DNA of 64,000 nucleotides, from positions 1 to 64,000 of the forward strand of contig CALWIZ010000002.1 of NCBI GenBank assembly GCA_944380885.1. The letters run 5' to 3'. The notes below the pieces were generated by a model, which worked only from the letters and a program-made list of their open reading frames with translations, did not search any database and was not told the origin of the DNA. This document shows, piece after piece, positions 17,058 through 28,150 of this stretch (the stretch's first letter is position 1; each line of letters begins with the position of its first letter). The translations under genes were made by a program, and so were the position numbers. Origin of the DNA: an uncultured Clostridia bacterium (GTDB lineage Bacteria > Bacillota > Clostridia > Oscillospirales > Acutalibacteraceae).

Positions 17058-20000
17058 ATGAGGTACAGAAAATTGCTTGCTTGGGCGCTAAGTCTCAGTA
17101 TCGCTGCCGGACTTTTTGCCGGCATACCGCTTTGCACGGCTGCGGCGGCCACATCGTCTGAAAGTATTGAGATACTGCTGCCTGACGCTTACGACAGCAT
17201 ATATCAATTCATGTATGAGTATCCGGATATTTTATGGGTGGAAAACGGAGGGAAAATAGGACTTTACTTTACCAACGAGAGGAAACTGGTCGGAGGCACA
17301 TGGGACTCGATTTGGAATTTCAGCGACGGATATGCGGTATTCACCGAAAACGGCTTACACGGAGTCGTGAGCAGCGACGCAAGGGTGGTTGTACCGGCTG
17401 AATGGGACGAAATTATTATCAACAGCGGCAATATCACCGTGCGCAAAAACGGGTTGATGGGGCTTGTCTCATCGGAGGACGGCAGCGTGCTCTTTGACCC
17501 TCAGGCGGAGGAGATAGAAAGCTTTGAAAACGGCTATGCGGCGGCGGTTAAAGGCGGAAAATACGGTATTATCTCGTCATCGGGCGAGCTTGCTGCCGGA
17601 TTTATATATGAAGACGCCCGTCCTTTCTCCGAAGGTCTCGCGCCGGTCAAAAACTCCTCGGGAAAATGGGGATACATAAACCTGTCGGGTGATACGGTTA
17701 TAGATTTTGTATATGACGCGGCGACCTGCTTTTCGGACGGTTCGGCGTATGTCGTACAGAACGGCAGAATGTTTGCTATTAACAAATCAGGAGCAAAATA
17801 TGCGGGCAGGAATGACCTTATTCCCGAATATGACGCTTCCGGCAGACTTGCCGCTCCTGATTTCGGCAGCTTCGGCGCCGCCTGCGTGCGCTTTTACGGC
17901 GAGAATAATTACCGTTACATAGATTCTGACGGAAACGCGCTTACCAATGCTCTGTTTATGAAAAACACCCCGCTTTCGGAAAACGGCACTGCGGTTCAGC
18001 GCACCGGCAGCGGATACGCTCTTTTAAAGGCTCAGAAAAGCGGCGCGTCGGTACAGGTGAAAACCCTGCTTGAATCGGACGACTTTATTTTTGAAAACTC
18101 ATACAGCGGGTTTGAACTGTATCAGAGCGGTATGCGCGTATACAACAGCGAAGGAACCGACATATTCGGCTGCGACGTATTTGATGTTATAAACGACAGC
18201 TATGACAGCGGCATTGTGACCGGAATAACAGCGGACGGTTATATTTCCGCGAAAACAGACGGCACAAAGCTGTATGAGGGCAGGTACGACAGGGCAGTGG
18301 ACGCTTTCGGCGACAATCTGCTTATCGCGTCGGAAGGTATGACGGTTCCGTATATTCTTTCGTCGGGCGGAAGTAAAACCTATCTCGGCTCAAGCAACGC
18401 CACAGCCTACGGAAGAGACGACTGGATAATGATAGTTGACGGTGACGGCAAATACGGCGCTTACCGGACTGACGGCACCTGCATATGCCCGGCGGAATAC
18501 GATATGGTGTCGGATTTAGGTGAAGGGAAACTCGGTTTCAGCAAGAATCAGACCGAAGGCTTTATAGACAAGGCTGACGGCACTGTTACAGACGGTTTCA
18601 GAAATGTTTACGGCTTTGATGACGGTATGGCGTGGGTTAATTACGGCAATCGTGCAGGAACGGTTGACGAAAACGGCGATACGGTAATAGAACCGCTTTA
18701 CTGGCCATATGACACAAACGGCAGCTTTACGGTATTTCAGCTCACCGGAGGAGTGACTGCGGTAAAAACCGGAAAGGACAGTCTGTATTACTTTATAGAC
18801 AAAAACGGAAATCGGCTTACAAATCCTGAATTTGCGTCGTTCAGTTTCATAAGTCAGGATTTGCTGATTTTCTCACGCGGCACGGGAAAATACGGACTCC
18901 TTACCGTGAGCAAAAGCACGCTTTCGGGAGAACCCGAATACATTGAGGCGAAAAGCAGTCTTGACAGGATATATGTCGGCTCTTCCGCGGTGATTGACGC
19001 GTCGGTGATGCCGGACAGCGCGGCGGATAAGAATGTCGTATTCGCTTCGGAGACACCGGAAATCGCTTCGGTTGACGCCGCGGGAAGGGTTACGGGAAAG
19101 GCGCCCGGCGCCGCGAGGATAAAGGTATCATCTGCGGCGGACAGCTCGGTTTTCGCCTATGTCGATATAACAGTAGCGGGAAGAACGATTCATCAGCCGG
19201 ACGAAGCCGTGCCGCTGTCCGCATGGGAGGAAGAGTTCTGGCTTGCCGAAGCCGCAATCAAGCAGCTCAGTCAGTCAGCCCCGGACTCGGCGCCCTTGGA
19301 CGTCAGCGGGCTTACATACGGTGATCTCGCCGAAATAACCGAAATCACGATACCTTATATTCCTGATAACGGGGACGGGACGGTTTATCATATACCTTCA
19401 ATTATAGGCGATTTTCTCAGTCTTACATATCTGAGAATAGGCTATGAGAATATGAACGGGACGTATTACAGTACCACAAATGTCTTTTCGCCTGTCACTG
19501 GAACTCTTCCGCCTGAAGCGGAATACCTTTCCGACCTCACGGTAGATATCAACTGCTATTACAGCTCGGGATATAACGAGAATATAATACGCACGGCAGG
19601 CGGCGGAATACCGGACGACAGGTTTTACGCCGCGCTGAGGGATAACATGGTATACGACCTGCCGGATCCCTCGTCGGGTCTGCTGAAGGGTATGGACGTT
19701 TACTATCTGAATGCCCAGAATTATTCGATTCAGAGCATTGAGGGAATAAGCCTGCTTGATCTGTCGGAAACATATGAGCTGGATCTCAGCTGCAACGCGA
19801 TTTCGGATATCTCGGAGCTTGCAAGGACAGATATTTCAAACGCGACGGTGGATCTGCGCTGCAACAGTCTTAACCTTGAAGACCCGAAGACGGTAACGGC
19901 AATATATCAGCTTGAACAGAAAGGCTGTACGGTTCTGACCTCGGATCAGGAATCTGTCTTTGTTTCATTTGATAATACGGCTTTGGATCCGGGACTCAGC

Positions 20001-22724
20001 CAAAATGTCGGTTATATAACCTATGCAGATGAAAGCGTTGATATCGGCAGCCTGACTGTGAGAACCGAAAACCCGAATATATGCACGGCGACTATAAACG
20101 GCAGATATATTCTGGCTCACGGGTTGACCGCCGGTCAGACCAAGCTGTACCTTTGCCTTGGCGATAAAGTGCTTTGCACACAGCCTGTAACGGTTCTGGA
20201 TGTTTCATACGTCACCACGCCGACGGTTACATATAATGTATGGGAATACGATCCGACCTCTGCCGAGGTTCAGTATGATATGGATTTTAACGATACTCTG
20301 TATTACAGAAAGCAGGGATCGTCTTACTGGACACCCGCGGATTACAGCCTTAAAATATACAGCAACGGAATTTATGAGTTCTGCGCCGAGAACATTTACG
20401 GCTACCGTTCGGAAATCGTTACGGTTGAGATAACCGAAATAAAATGTGCGCTGACCGCGGACGATTTTGCGGACAACGCACTGTATACCATACTGAAAAA
20501 CAATTATTATCCACTCTATGAGGATATGGTAATAGGATATCTTAACGCCTCCGCCTGCGGAATAACAGATCTCGGCGGAATCGAGCTGCTTGATTTTTCG
20601 GATGCTTCCTCGATTGATTTGGCGTATAACCGTATCTCCGATCTGACCCCTCTGGTCGAGAGCGGCATAAGAAACTGCTATATAGACCTGACCGGCAACT
20701 GCCTTGACGAGTCTGACCCGAAAACCGCGGCGGACATAGAAAAACTCATGGCTGACAATTACTATGTATATACCGATGAGCAGTTTTATAATGAGCAGAA
20801 AGTATGGCTTTCAAATTCGTTTCTTAAATTCCATTCAGACGAAGTCAATTATATTTATAACATTACCCTTTATGTATTTCCTGAGGAAATAAGGGATCAG
20901 ATCAGCGTGTCTGTCGATAACAGCGGTATAGTGGATTATAAAGTCAGAATAAACGAGATACGGATAGAGCCACTCGGCGTTACAGGCAAAACATATCTTC
21001 GGGTATATCTGGGCGATGAAGAAGTCGCGGCGCTTGAAATCATTTCTGACGATAAAACAAACCCGTTCGCGCCGGATGTGGAATACCAGGTTTCTGAATA
21101 TGACCAAACCTTTGCAACGCTTTACTATTCGCTGAATTATAACGAAACTATGTATTACAGGGCTCAGGGCGACAGCGAATGGATACCCGTCGAATATGAC
21201 ACATATATAGAATACAACGGTGTTTACGAGTTTTCGTATGTGAACGAATACGGCTACCGCTCGCGGATAACTACACTTGAAATAACCGGAATAAAGGAGC
21301 CTCTGACTTTGGAGGATATAGGCGACGAGGGATTATATAACGCTCTTGTGGAAAGATACGGAACTGACGGCAAGATTTACGATAATGTTTATCTCTATAC
21401 GTTGAATCTCGATTTTTCGGATATTCACAGTATTGATGCGCTCAGACTGTTTGATTTCAGCGATTTCAGCGGTACTGTCAGCCTCAGATACAACTATATA
21501 ACGGATATAAGCGTGCTTAAAGAGCTGAATCTGAAAAACTGCGATGTATATCTTGAAGGCAACCGCCTTAATCTCAATGATCCGGACACTCTCGCGGTCA
21601 TCAGACAGCTTGAGGAAAACGGATGCTATGTCAATACAGACAACCAGAATTTTGAGGGCACATATTTTGAGTTTGATAACCAATTCCTGATTATGGATAT
21701 CAACAATTTGTGGACCGATGAAATCACTTATAATGTCTATCCGTCTGGGGACAGGGACAAGGTCAGCTTTTCACTTGAAAAAGGCGGACTGTTCACGCTC
21801 AGCTACGGCGACGGGAAAATAACCATCAGCTTTACCGGAAATCTTGGGCAAGACACGATACTGGCATATGTAGGCGGCAAGCTGGTTGGAAGCACTGAAG
21901 TGACCGTTTACGACGAAGATGTTCTGCCCGACCCGATAGCCGATGTTGATTTGGACTCTTATGAGAATATAATTGTTACGCCCAACACGGATTATTATCC
22001 CAGCTACAACTCTTTTATGCTCAGGAATATCAAGGATAATGAGTGGCAGACAGCCGGCTTAAGAGGCTTTACCTTGGCTGCCGACATCGGCTCGGAAGAA
22101 ACATATGAGATAAAATATTCGTCGTTCAGCGGAGCCGAATCGAATGTAACTCGGTTTACAATTTGCAACGACGGCAAGTATATCTACATGACGTGCAACG
22201 GAGAAACGAAGCTACTTAAGTATATCGGAGACGTCAGCTCGCTTGTGCTTCCTTCCGAAATCGGCGGATATCCCCTGACAGCCGTCGGAGATTACGCCTT
22301 TACCTATACTAATCTGACCGAAATAATCATACCGGAAACGGTTGTGAGTCTGGGCAGCTGTTTGTTCCCGTATTCTTCTAATGTGATATCGCTGCCGGAC
22401 AGTCTTGCGGAAATAGATGAATATGCCTTTGTCAACGTATGGGAAAAATGCGTGGTTTACTGCACAAGGGATTGCGCCGTTTACGACTATATTCCGCAGA
22501 TAACGGAGAATAACTGTATTATCTGGACTGTGGGCGAGACCGGCGATATAAACGGCGACGGAGAGGTTGATATAAGAGACCTTATAAGGCTCAAAAAGCA
22601 GGCGGCAGGCACGGATACCGGTACCGCCGGCGATATTGACTCGGACGGCTATACCGACGCGTATGACCTCGCGCTGCTGAGAAAGTATTTTCTCGGTAAT
22701 GTATACAACATGAAAAAAGCGTAA
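17058..22724 (+). CDS. Secreted 1888-aa dockerin protein with WG, Big_2, leucine-rich and BspA modules
   Basis: A signal peptide (1-31, ending CTAAAA) is followed by a long WG-repeat-like beta region (about 40-630; for example KWGYINLSGD, KYGIISSSGE, KYGAYRTDGT). A Big_2 immunoglobulin-like domain follows (about 630-707; TPEIASVDAAGRVTGKAPG). Three related units each combine a short leucine-rich solenoid (LDLSCNAISDIS; IDLAYNRISDLT; VSLRYNYITDIS) with an Ig/FN3-like segment (about 720-1660). A BspA-like leucine-rich region (about 1714-1814) comes next, then a C-terminal type I dockerin with two calcium loops (DINGDGEVDIRDLI and DIDSDGYTDAYDLA, about 1828-1884). Dockerins bind cohesins, so it is probably attached to a scaffold or cell-surface cohesin. 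No catalytic domain is recognised. It is monocistronic, between its own promoter and a strong terminator. Confidence 0.88.
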   Translation: MRYRKLLAWALSLSIAAGLFAGIPLCTAAAATSSESIEILLPDAYDSIYQFMYEYPDILWVENGGKIGLYFTNERKLVGGTWDSIWNFSDGYAVFTENGLHGVVSSDARVVVPAEWDEIIINSGNITVRKNGLMGLVSSEDGSVLFDPQAEEIESFENGYAAAVKGGKYGIISSSGELAAGFIYEDARPFSEGLAPVKNSSGKWGYINLSGDTVIDFVYDAATCFSDGSAYVVQNGRMFAINKSGAKYAGRNDLIPEYDASGRLAAPDFGSFGAACVRFYGENNYRYIDSDGNALTNALFMKNTPLSENGTAVQRTGSGYALLKAQKSGASVQVKTLLESDDFIFENSYSGFELYQSGMRVYNSEGTDIFGCDVFDVINDSYDSGIVTGITADGYISAKTDGTKLYEGRYDRAVDAFGDNLLIASEGMTVPYILSSGGSKTYLGSSNATAYGRDDWIMIVDGDGKYGAYRTDGTCICPAEYDMVSDLGEGKLGFSKNQTEGFIDKADGTVTDGFRNVYGFDDGMAWVNYGNRAGTVDENGDTVIEPLYWPYDTNGSFTVFQLTGGVTAVKTGKDSLYYFIDKNGNRLTNPEFASFSFISQDLLIFSRGTGKYGLLTVSKSTLSGEPEYIEAKSSLDRIYVGSSAVIDASVMPDSAADKNVVFASETPEIASVDAAGRVTGKAPGAARIKVSSAADSSVFAYVDITVAGRTIHQPDEAVPLSAWEEEFWLAEAAIKQLSQSAPDSAPLDVSGLTYGDLAEITEITIPYIPDNGDGTVYHIPSIIGDFLSLTYLRIGYENMNGTYYSTTNVFSPVTGTLPPEAEYLSDLTVDINCYYSSGYNENIIRTAGGGIPDDRFYAALRDNMVYDLPDPSSGLLKGMDVYYLNAQNYSIQSIEGISLLDLSETYELDLSCNAISDISELARTDISNATVDLRCNSLNLEDPKTVTAIYQLEQKGCTVLTSDQESVFVSFDNTALDPGLSQNVGYITYADESVDIGSLTVRTENPNICTATINGRYILAHGLTAGQTKLYLCLGDKVLCTQPVTVLDVSYVTTPTVTYNVWEYDPTSAEVQYDMDFNDTLYYRKQGSSYWTPADYSLKIYSNGIYEFCAENIYGYRSEIVTVEITEIKCALTADDFADNALYTILKNNYYPLYEDMVIGYLNASACGITDLGGIELLDFSDASSIDLAYNRISDLTPLVESGIRNCYIDLTGNCLDESDPKTAADIEKLMADNYYVYTDEQFYNEQKVWLSNSFLKFHSDEVNYIYNITLYVFPEEIRDQISVSVDNSGIVDYKVRINEIRIEPLGVTGKTYLRVYLGDEEVAALEIISDDKTNPFAPDVEYQVSEYDQTFATLYYSLNYNETMYYRAQGDSEWIPVEYDTYIEYNGVYEFSYVNEYGYRSRITTLEITGIKEPLTLEDIGDEGLYNALVERYGTDGKIYDNVYLYTLNLDFSDIHSIDALRLFDFSDFSGTVSLRYNYITDISVLKELNLKNCDVYLEGNRLNLNDPDTLAVIRQLEENGCYVNTDNQNFEGTYFEFDNQFLIMDINNLWTDEITYNVYPSGDRDKVSFSLEKGGLFTLSYGDGKITISFTGNLGQDTILAYVGGKLVGSTEVTVYDEDVLPDPIADVDLDSYENIIVTPNTDYYPSYNSFMLRNIKDNEWQTAGLRGFTLAADIGSEETYEIKYSSFSGAESNVTRFTICNDGKYIYMTCNGETKLLKYIGDVSSLVLPSEIGGYPLTAVGDYAFTYTNLTEIIIPETVVSLGSCLFPYSSNVISLPDSLAEIDEYAFVNVWEKCVVYCTRDCAVYDYIPQITENNCIIWTVGETGDINGDGEVDIRDLIRLKKQAAGTDTGTAGDIDSDGYTDAYDLALLRKYFLGNVYNMKKA

Positions 22725-22734
22725 GGCTCACCTG

Positions 22735-22771
22735 CCGGAGAGCGTCTTTTCGGACGTTCTCCGGTTTTTAA
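22735..22771 (+). terminator. Terminator of the dockerin protein gene
   Basis: CCGGAGAGCGTC / GACGTTCTCCGG 12-bp stem with TTTTCG loop and T-tract. Confidence 0.9.
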
Positions 22772-22789
22772 ATAAAAAATAAAAAATAT

Positions 22790-22818
22790 TTGACAATTCC
22801 GCGAAAACGTGCTATACT
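22790..22818 (+). promoter_or_regulatory. Strong sigma-A promoter of the str operon
   Basis: Perfect -35 TTGACA and TATACT -10, 17-base spacing, 65 bases upstream of rpsL. Confidence 0.92.
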
Positions 22819-22882
22819 GCTTTAGTATGCGGAATTGTCTTTATTTTTCGCATTTAAAATTTTTATTTTGGGAGGTGTAACA

Positions 22883-23305
22883 GTGCCTACGTTTAACCAG
22901 CTTGTCCGTAACGGACGTGAGACCGTCGAGAAGAAGGCGAAGGCTCCTGCTCTTCTGAAGGGTTATAACTCAATGAAGCGCAGACAGACCGATAACGATT
23001 CTCCTCAGAAGCGCGGTGTCTGCACAGCCGTTAAGACTTCCACGCCTAAGAAGCCGAACTCTGCTCTTCGTAAAATCGCGAGAGTGCGTCTTTCCAACGG
23101 AATCGAGGTTTCAGCCTATATTCCCGGAATCGGCCACAATCTTCAGGAGCACAGCGTCGTTCTTATCCGCGGAGGACGTGTTAAGGATCTTCCCGGTGTG
23201 CGTTACCATATCGTACGCGGAACTCTTGACACACAGGGCGTCGCAAAGAGAATGCAGGGCCGTTCAAAATACGGCGCAAAGCGTCCTAAAGCAGGTGCGA
23301 AGTAA
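22883..23305 (+). CDS. rpsL: 30S ribosomal protein S12
   Basis: 140 residues; S12 lies at the decoding site and tunes tRNA selection accuracy. The conserved [27 protein letters not shown] and [13 protein letters not shown] blocks are present. The lysine in [10 protein letters not shown] is the wild-type, streptomycin-sensitive residue. The start is GTG 22883, with GGAGG seven bases before it; an in-frame ATG at 22835 lacks a binding site. First gene of the str operon, 65 bases after its promoter, followed by rpsG after a 133-base gap. The C-terminus has the usual KRPKAGAK-type tail, slightly extended. Confidence 0.98.
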   Translation: MPTFNQLVRNGRETVEKKAKAPALLKGYNSMKRRQTDNDSPQKRGVCTAVKTSTPKKPNSALRKIARVRLSNGIEVSAYIPGIGHNLQEHSVVLIRGGRVKDLPGVRYHIVRGTLDTQGVAKRMQGRSKYGAKRPKAGAK

Positions 23306-23438
23306 TTTTTTAAACAATTTATCTCTGCTGCGTATACAGGCAGCGGCGTTTATATATAATATTTACGCCTTTGCTTGGTGACACGGGGGAAAAGCTTCGA
23401 GTACCTATGATATCATTATTATGAAGGAGGGAAGTAAA

Positions 23439-23909
23439 GTGCCAAGAAGAGGCTTTGTCGCGAAACGCGACGTACTGCCGGATCCGATTTACAATTCAAA
23501 GAAGGTGACCCGCCTTATCAACAATATTATGCTTGACGGTAAGAAGGGTGTCGCCCAGAAGATTGTATATGGTGCTTTCGACATTATAAGTGAAAAAACG
23601 GGCAAGGACCCGCTTGAGGTATTTGACCAGGCTATGGAAAACGTTATGCCGCAGCTTGAGGTCAAGGCTGTCCGCAAGGGCGGCGCTACCTATCAGGTGC
23701 CGTTTGAGGTCCGTCCCGAAAGAAAGCAGACCTTGGGTCTGCGCTGGCTGACGACTTACAGCCGCGCGCGCTCTGAAAGAACCATGAAAGAGCGTCTCGC
23801 CGGCGAGATAATGGACGCCGTCAACGGCATGGGAGGCGCTGCCAAGAAGCGTGAGGATACTCACAAGATGGCAGAGGCCAACAGAGCTTTCGCTCATTAC
23901 AGATGGTAG
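23439..23909 (+). CDS. rpsG: 30S ribosomal protein S7
   Basis: 156 residues. S7 nucleates 30S head assembly on the 3' major domain of 16S rRNA and contacts E-site tRNA. It opens [16 protein letters not shown] and contains [20 protein letters not shown] and [16 protein letters not shown], with the family's full length. It starts at GTG 23439 behind GGAGGG. In many bacteria S7 is the autoregulator of the str operon; the 133-base rpsL-rpsG gap could carry such a site, though I cannot fold it here. Confidence 0.98.
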   Translation: MPRRGFVAKRDVLPDPIYNSKKVTRLINNIMLDGKKGVAQKIVYGAFDIISEKTGKDPLEVFDQAMENVMPQLEVKAVRKGGATYQVPFEVRPERKQTLGLRWLTTYSRARSERTMKERLAGEIMDAVNGMGGAAKKREDTHKMAEANRAFAHYRW

Positions 23910-23957
23910 TTCACCCACCTATAACACTGCCGCCTGAAAGGCGGAATGGAGGTTTAT

Positions 23958-26039
23958 ATGCCAAGAAAAGTATCTCTTGAAATGACAAGAAATATTGGTA
24001 TAATGGCACATATTGACGCCGGTAAGACTACTACGACGGAGCGTATCCTTTTCTACACCGGTATAAACCGCAAGATGGGTGAAACTCATGACGGTGCGTC
24101 AACTATGGACTGGATGGAGCAGGAGCAGGAGAGAGGTATTACAATTACCTCCGCCGCGACCACCTGTTTCTGGAAGGACCATCGTATCAATATTATCGAC
24201 ACTCCCGGACACGTTGATTTTACCGTTGAGGTTCAGCGTTCACTGCGCGTGCTGGACGGTTCTGTTACCGTTCTCTGCGCCAAGGGCGGTGTTGAGCCGC
24301 AGTCTGAAACCGTTTGGAGACAGGCTGACGAATATCACGTACCCAGAATGATCTATGTAAACAAGATGGATATAATGGGTGCGGATTTCTATCACGTTCT
24401 TGATATGATCAAAGAGCGTTTCAACTGCAACGGCGTTCCGATTCAGCTGCCTATCGGCTGTGAAGACACCTTCAAGGGCATTGTTGACCTTGTGAATATG
24501 GACGCTGAAATTTATTACGACGATCTCGGCAAGGACGTAAGGCACGAGCCTATTCCGGAGGATATGCTTGAGCTTGCCAACAAGTACCGCACCGAGCTTA
24601 TAGAGCATGTTGTCGAGCAGGACGAGGAATTGATGGAAAAATACTTCGAGGGCGAGGAGCCGTCTGTTGAGCAGATAAAGAAGATTATCCGTGAGTCCAC
24701 AATAGCCAATAAAATGGTTCCGATCACCTGCGGCACATCTTACAGAAACAAGGGCGTTCAGCCGCTGCTTGACGCCATTGTTGACTATATGCCGGCTCCG
24801 ACCGACATTGAGGCTATCAAGGGAGTAAACCCAGAGACCGGCGAGGAAGAGGTAAGACATTCCTCCGACACAGAGCCTTTCTCGGCGCTCGCTTTCAAAA
24901 TAGCCACCGACCCGTTTGTCGGAAAGATCTGCTTCTTCCGTGTGTACTCGGGTACCGTTGACGCGGGCTCGGGCGTTTATAACTCGGTAAAGCAGAACAA
25001 GGAGCGTATGGGTCGCATACTCCAGATGCACGCCAATCACCGTGAGGATATCGAGACCTGCTATTCGGGCGACATTGCTGCCGCGGTCGGTCTCAAGAAC
25101 ACTACCACAGGTGACACACTGTGCGATGAGAAGCACCCTGTAATACTTGAATCAATGAACTTCCCCGAGCCGGTTATCCGCGTGGCTATCGAGCCCAAGA
25201 CCAAGGCCGGTCAGGAGAAGATGGGACTTGCCCTCGCGAAGCTCGCCGAGGAAGACCCGACCTTCAAGTGCTACACCGATGAGGAAACCGGTCAGACAAT
25301 TATCGCCGGAATGGGTGAGCTGCACCTCGAGATAATTGTTGACAGACTTCTGCGTGAATTCAAGGTTGAGGCAAACGTCGGAGCTCCGCAGGTTGCTTAC
25401 AAGGAAAGCATCCGCAAGAAGGTCGACCACGAGACCAAGTACAAGCGTCAGTCGGGCGGTTCGGGTCAGTACGGTCACGTCAAGATCATTGTCGAGCCGA
25501 ACGAGTCGGGCAAGGGCTACGAGTTCATCAACGCCGTTACCGGCGGTACCATTCCGAAGGAGTTTATTCCTGCGGTTGATACAGGTATCAGAGGCGCTTT
25601 GCAGGCCGGCGTGCTTGCGGGATATCCGGTTGTTGACGTTAAGGTTACTCTGTACGACGGTTCTTATCACGAGGTTGACTCCTCTGAAATGGCATTCAAG
25701 ATCGCCGGTTCAATGGCGTTCAAGGAGGCCTGCCGTCTTGCCGATCCTATGCTTCTCGAGCCTATAATGAAGGTTACGGTTATCGTTCCTGAGGAATATA
25801 TGGGCGATGTAATAGGCGACCTTAATGCCCGCCGCGGCGAAATCCAGGGTTTTGAGGACAGATCCGGCGTTAAGCAGATCAACGCGCGTGTACCGCTCGG
25901 CGATATGTTCGGTTACGCTACCGACCTGCGTTCAAAGACACAGGGACGCGGTCAGTATGTAATGGAGCCCGACGGTTACAAGGAAGTTCCGAAGAGCATT
26001 GCGGAGAAGATTATCTCCTCGCGTGCCAAGAAAGACTGA
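23958..26039 (+). CDS. fusA: Elongation factor G
   Basis: 693 residues; GTPase that drives ribosomal translocation and, with RRF, recycling. The G1 loop [19 protein letters not shown], switch 2 DTPGHVDF and NKMD are all present. The five-domain length is standard, and the domain IV tip and C-terminal region ([25 protein letters not shown]) are intact. GGAGG lies before ATG 23958; an upstream in-frame ATG at 23946 is part of the binding-site region and is rejected. Third gene of the str operon, 48 bases after rpsG. Confidence 0.98.
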   Translation: MPRKVSLEMTRNIGIMAHIDAGKTTTTERILFYTGINRKMGETHDGASTMDWMEQEQERGITITSAATTCFWKDHRINIIDTPGHVDFTVEVQRSLRVLDGSVTVLCAKGGVEPQSETVWRQADEYHVPRMIYVNKMDIMGADFYHVLDMIKERFNCNGVPIQLPIGCEDTFKGIVDLVNMDAEIYYDDLGKDVRHEPIPEDMLELANKYRTELIEHVVEQDEELMEKYFEGEEPSVEQIKKIIRESTIANKMVPITCGTSYRNKGVQPLLDAIVDYMPAPTDIEAIKGVNPETGEEEVRHSSDTEPFSALAFKIATDPFVGKICFFRVYSGTVDAGSGVYNSVKQNKERMGRILQMHANHREDIETCYSGDIAAAVGLKNTTTGDTLCDEKHPVILESMNFPEPVIRVAIEPKTKAGQEKMGLALAKLAEEDPTFKCYTDEETGQTIIAGMGELHLEIIVDRLLREFKVEANVGAPQVAYKESIRKKVDHETKYKRQSGGSGQYGHVKIIVEPNESGKGYEFINAVTGGTIPKEFIPAVDTGIRGALQAGVLAGYPVVDVKVTLYDGSYHEVDSSEMAFKIAGSMAFKEACRLADPMLLEPIMKVTVIVPEEYMGDVIGDLNARRGEIQGFEDRSGVKQINARVPLGDMFGYATDLRSKTQGRGQYVMEPDGYKEVPKSIAEKIISSRAKKD

Positions 26040-26057
26040 TATTCACTTAAATAACAC

Positions 26058-26086
26058 TTGAAATTTGTGTTGTTATTTGTTAAACT
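26058..26086 (+). promoter_or_regulatory. Candidate internal promoter before tuf
   Basis: TTGAAA and TAAACT with 17-base spacing in the 90-base fusA-tuf gap. It would allow extra tuf expression, as EF-Tu is needed in large excess. Confidence 0.5.
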
Positions 26087-26129
26087 ATAGCTATATGGCT
26101 TTACTGTAAATTAAGGAGGAAAATATACA

Positions 26130-27332
26130 ATGGCAAAGGCAAAATTTGAACGTAATAAACCCCATGTAAACATTGGTACCATCGGCCACGTTGACCATGG
26201 CAAGACCACTCTTACCGCGGCTATTACAAAGTATCTTTCACTCAAGGGTCAGGCTCAGTTCGAGGATTACGCGAACATCGATAAGGCTCCTGAGGAGAGA
26301 GAGCGCGGAATCACAATCAACACCGCTCACGTTGAGTATGAGACTGATGCTCGTCACTATGCTCACGTTGACTGCCCCGGACATGCCGACTATGTTAAGA
26401 ACATGATCACCGGTGCTGCTCAGATGGACGGTGCTATCCTCGTTATAGCTGCTACCGACGGCCCGATGGCCCAGACCAAGGAGCACCTTCTCCTTGCCCG
26501 TCAGGTTGGCGTTCCGTACATTGTTGTATTCATGAACAAGTGCGACCAGGTTGACGATGAAGAGCTTCTTGAGCTCGTTGAGATGGAAATCCGCGAGACT
26601 CTTGACAAGTATGAGTTCCCGGGCGACGACACCCCGATCATCAAGGGCTCCGCTCTTCTTGCTCTTGAGAGCACTTCCACCGATCCCAACGCTCCTGAGT
26701 ATGCTCCGATCAAGGAACTCATGGACGCTGTTGACAACTATATTCCTACTCCGGACCGTAAGTCTGACCTCCCGTTCCTTATGCCGATCGAGGACGTTAT
26801 GACCATTTCCGGACGCGGTACCGTTGTTACCGGACGTGTTGAGCGCGGACAGCTCAAGGCGGGCGATGAGGTTGAGATCATCGGTCTTACCGAAGAGAGA
26901 AAGAAGACCGTTGTTACTTCTATGGAAATGTTCCGCAAGACTCTTGATTACTGCGAGGCCGGCGATAACGTTGGTGCGCTGCTCCGCGGTATAGGCCGTG
27001 ATGAGGTTGAGCGTGGTCAGGTTCTCTGCAAGCCCGGCACAATCAATCCGCACACCAAGTTCCATGGTCAGGTTTACGTTCTTACTAAAGAGGAAGGCGG
27101 ACGTCACACTCCGTTCTTCAACAACTACCGTCCGCAGTTCTATTTCAGAACTACCGACGTTACCGGCGTCATCACTCTTCCCGAGGGAACCGAGATGTGC
27201 ATGCCTGGTGATAACGTAGAGATGGACGTTGAGCTTATCACTCCTATCGCTATTGAAGAGGGTCTCCGTTTCGCTATCCGTGAGGGTGGCCGTACCGTAG
27301 GCTCAGGCGTTGTTACCAAGATAAACGGCTAA
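26130..27332 (+). CDS. tuf: Elongation factor Tu
   Basis: 400 residues; carries aminoacyl-tRNA to the A site as a GTP complex. [15 protein letters not shown] (G1), DCPGHADY (G3) and NKCDQVDD (G4) are intact, followed by the two beta-barrel domains through [16 protein letters not shown]. An AAGGAGGA site lies 13 bases before ATG. Codon use is strongly biased to a few codons, as expected for a very highly expressed gene. Last gene of the str operon, ending at a terminator; only one tuf copy is in this window. Confidence 0.99.
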   Translation: MAKAKFERNKPHVNIGTIGHVDHGKTTLTAAITKYLSLKGQAQFEDYANIDKAPEERERGITINTAHVEYETDARHYAHVDCPGHADYVKNMITGAAQMDGAILVIAATDGPMAQTKEHLLLARQVGVPYIVVFMNKCDQVDDEELLELVEMEIRETLDKYEFPGDDTPIIKGSALLALESTSTDPNAPEYAPIKELMDAVDNYIPTPDRKSDLPFLMPIEDVMTISGRGTVVTGRVERGQLKAGDEVEIIGLTEERKKTVVTSMEMFRKTLDYCEAGDNVGALLRGIGRDEVERGQVLCKPGTINPHTKFHGQVYVLTKEEGGRHTPFFNNYRPQFYFRTTDVTGVITLPEGTEMCMPGDNVEMDVELITPIAIEEGLRFAIREGGRTVGSGVVTKING

Positions 27333-27420
27333 TTAAACCGGTTTGCAGCGCAGCTTATTTGCTTTGCAAAACGCTTATGATTGCCGCTTAAGCAAGCGGT
27401 TGTTATCAGCAGATAATAAA

Positions 27421-27457
27421 AACGGGTATCCTTTAAAACGGATACCCGTTTTGTTTT
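27421..27457 (+). terminator. str operon terminator
   Basis: AACGGGTATCC / GGATACCCGTT stem with T-rich tail, 88 bases after tuf. Confidence 0.9.
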
Positions 27458-27499
27458 AAGAGGAATAACGGCTGAAGCTGGGCTGAGGGAAGAAAAGAT

Positions 27500-28150
27500 A
27501 TGCTTGAAAAAATGGAAGAGTTTTTTAATAACAGAGTGGATTTATATGAGGAACATCAGTTAAACGCGATAGACTGCGCAAAAGAATTTTATCCGTTCAC
27601 GGCGGAATGTCTGCCTGAAATGCCTAACGCTTCCGTTTTGGATTTGGGCTGCGGCACGGGTCTGGAGCTTGATTATTATTTTCGCTTGAATCCGACAGCG
27701 CGGGTCACGGGCATTGATATCGCGGAAGATATGCTTGAAGTTCTGAAAAAGAGATTTTCTGATAAAGCAATCACAGTCATAAAGGGTTCTTATTTTGACG
27801 TCCTGTTTGAGAATTACTGCTATGACGCGGCGGTATCGGTTGAGTCGCTTCACCATTTCACAAAGGAAGAAAAAGTACCGCTTTACAAGAAAGTAAGGCA
27901 GGCTTTGTCGCCGGGCGGATTTTTTATTCTTACCGACTATTTCGCCGAATCTGAAGAAACCGAGCTGCGGCTCAGGGAAGAGCTGCGGCGGATAAAGACA
28001 AAAGAGGGAATAAGCGACAGCGGGCTGTATCATTTTGACACCCCGCTTACGGCGGAACACGAAATACAGGCGCTTAAAGAAGCCGGTTTTTCGCGTGTTT
28101 CGGTTCTGAAGCAGTGGGGCGCGACCTGTACGGTCAAAGCCGTCAAATAA
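27500..28150 (+). CDS. Class I SAM-dependent methyltransferase
   Basis: 216 residues with a Rossmann-like methyltransferase fold. Motif I VLDLGCGTGLELDYY, motif II VTGIDIAEDMLEVLKK and post-motif segments VESLHHFTKEEK and LSPGGFFILTDYF are seen. It resembles UbiE/trans-aconitate-type small-molecule methyltransferases; the acceptor is unknown. A GAGGGAAG site precedes ATG 27500. It is the first gene of the block that separates the str and S10 operons, and is not obviously co-transcribed with anything. Confidence 0.85.
   Translation: MLEKMEEFFNNRVDLYEEHQLNAIDCAKEFYPFTAECLPEMPNASVLDLGCGTGLELDYYFRLNPTARVTGIDIAEDMLEVLKKRFSDKAITVIKGSYFDVLFENYCYDAAVSVESLHHFTKEEKVPLYKKVRQALSPGGFFILTDYFAESEETELRLREELRRIKTKEGISDSGLYHFDTPLTAEHEIQALKEAGFSRVSVLKQWGATCTVKAVK

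Noticed and set aside
16667-17152. 161-codon minus-strand frame over the tRNA
   Set aside because: Its C-terminal part is simply the translated tRNA-Ala sequence, a well-known artefact.
24240-25136. 298-codon minus-strand open frame inside fusA
   Set aside because: Complementary to a highly biased, GC-rich coding gene; no ribosome binding site and no recognisable domain. Similar long antisense frames occur opposite tuf (26238-27107) and rpoA/rpsD (47200-47943).
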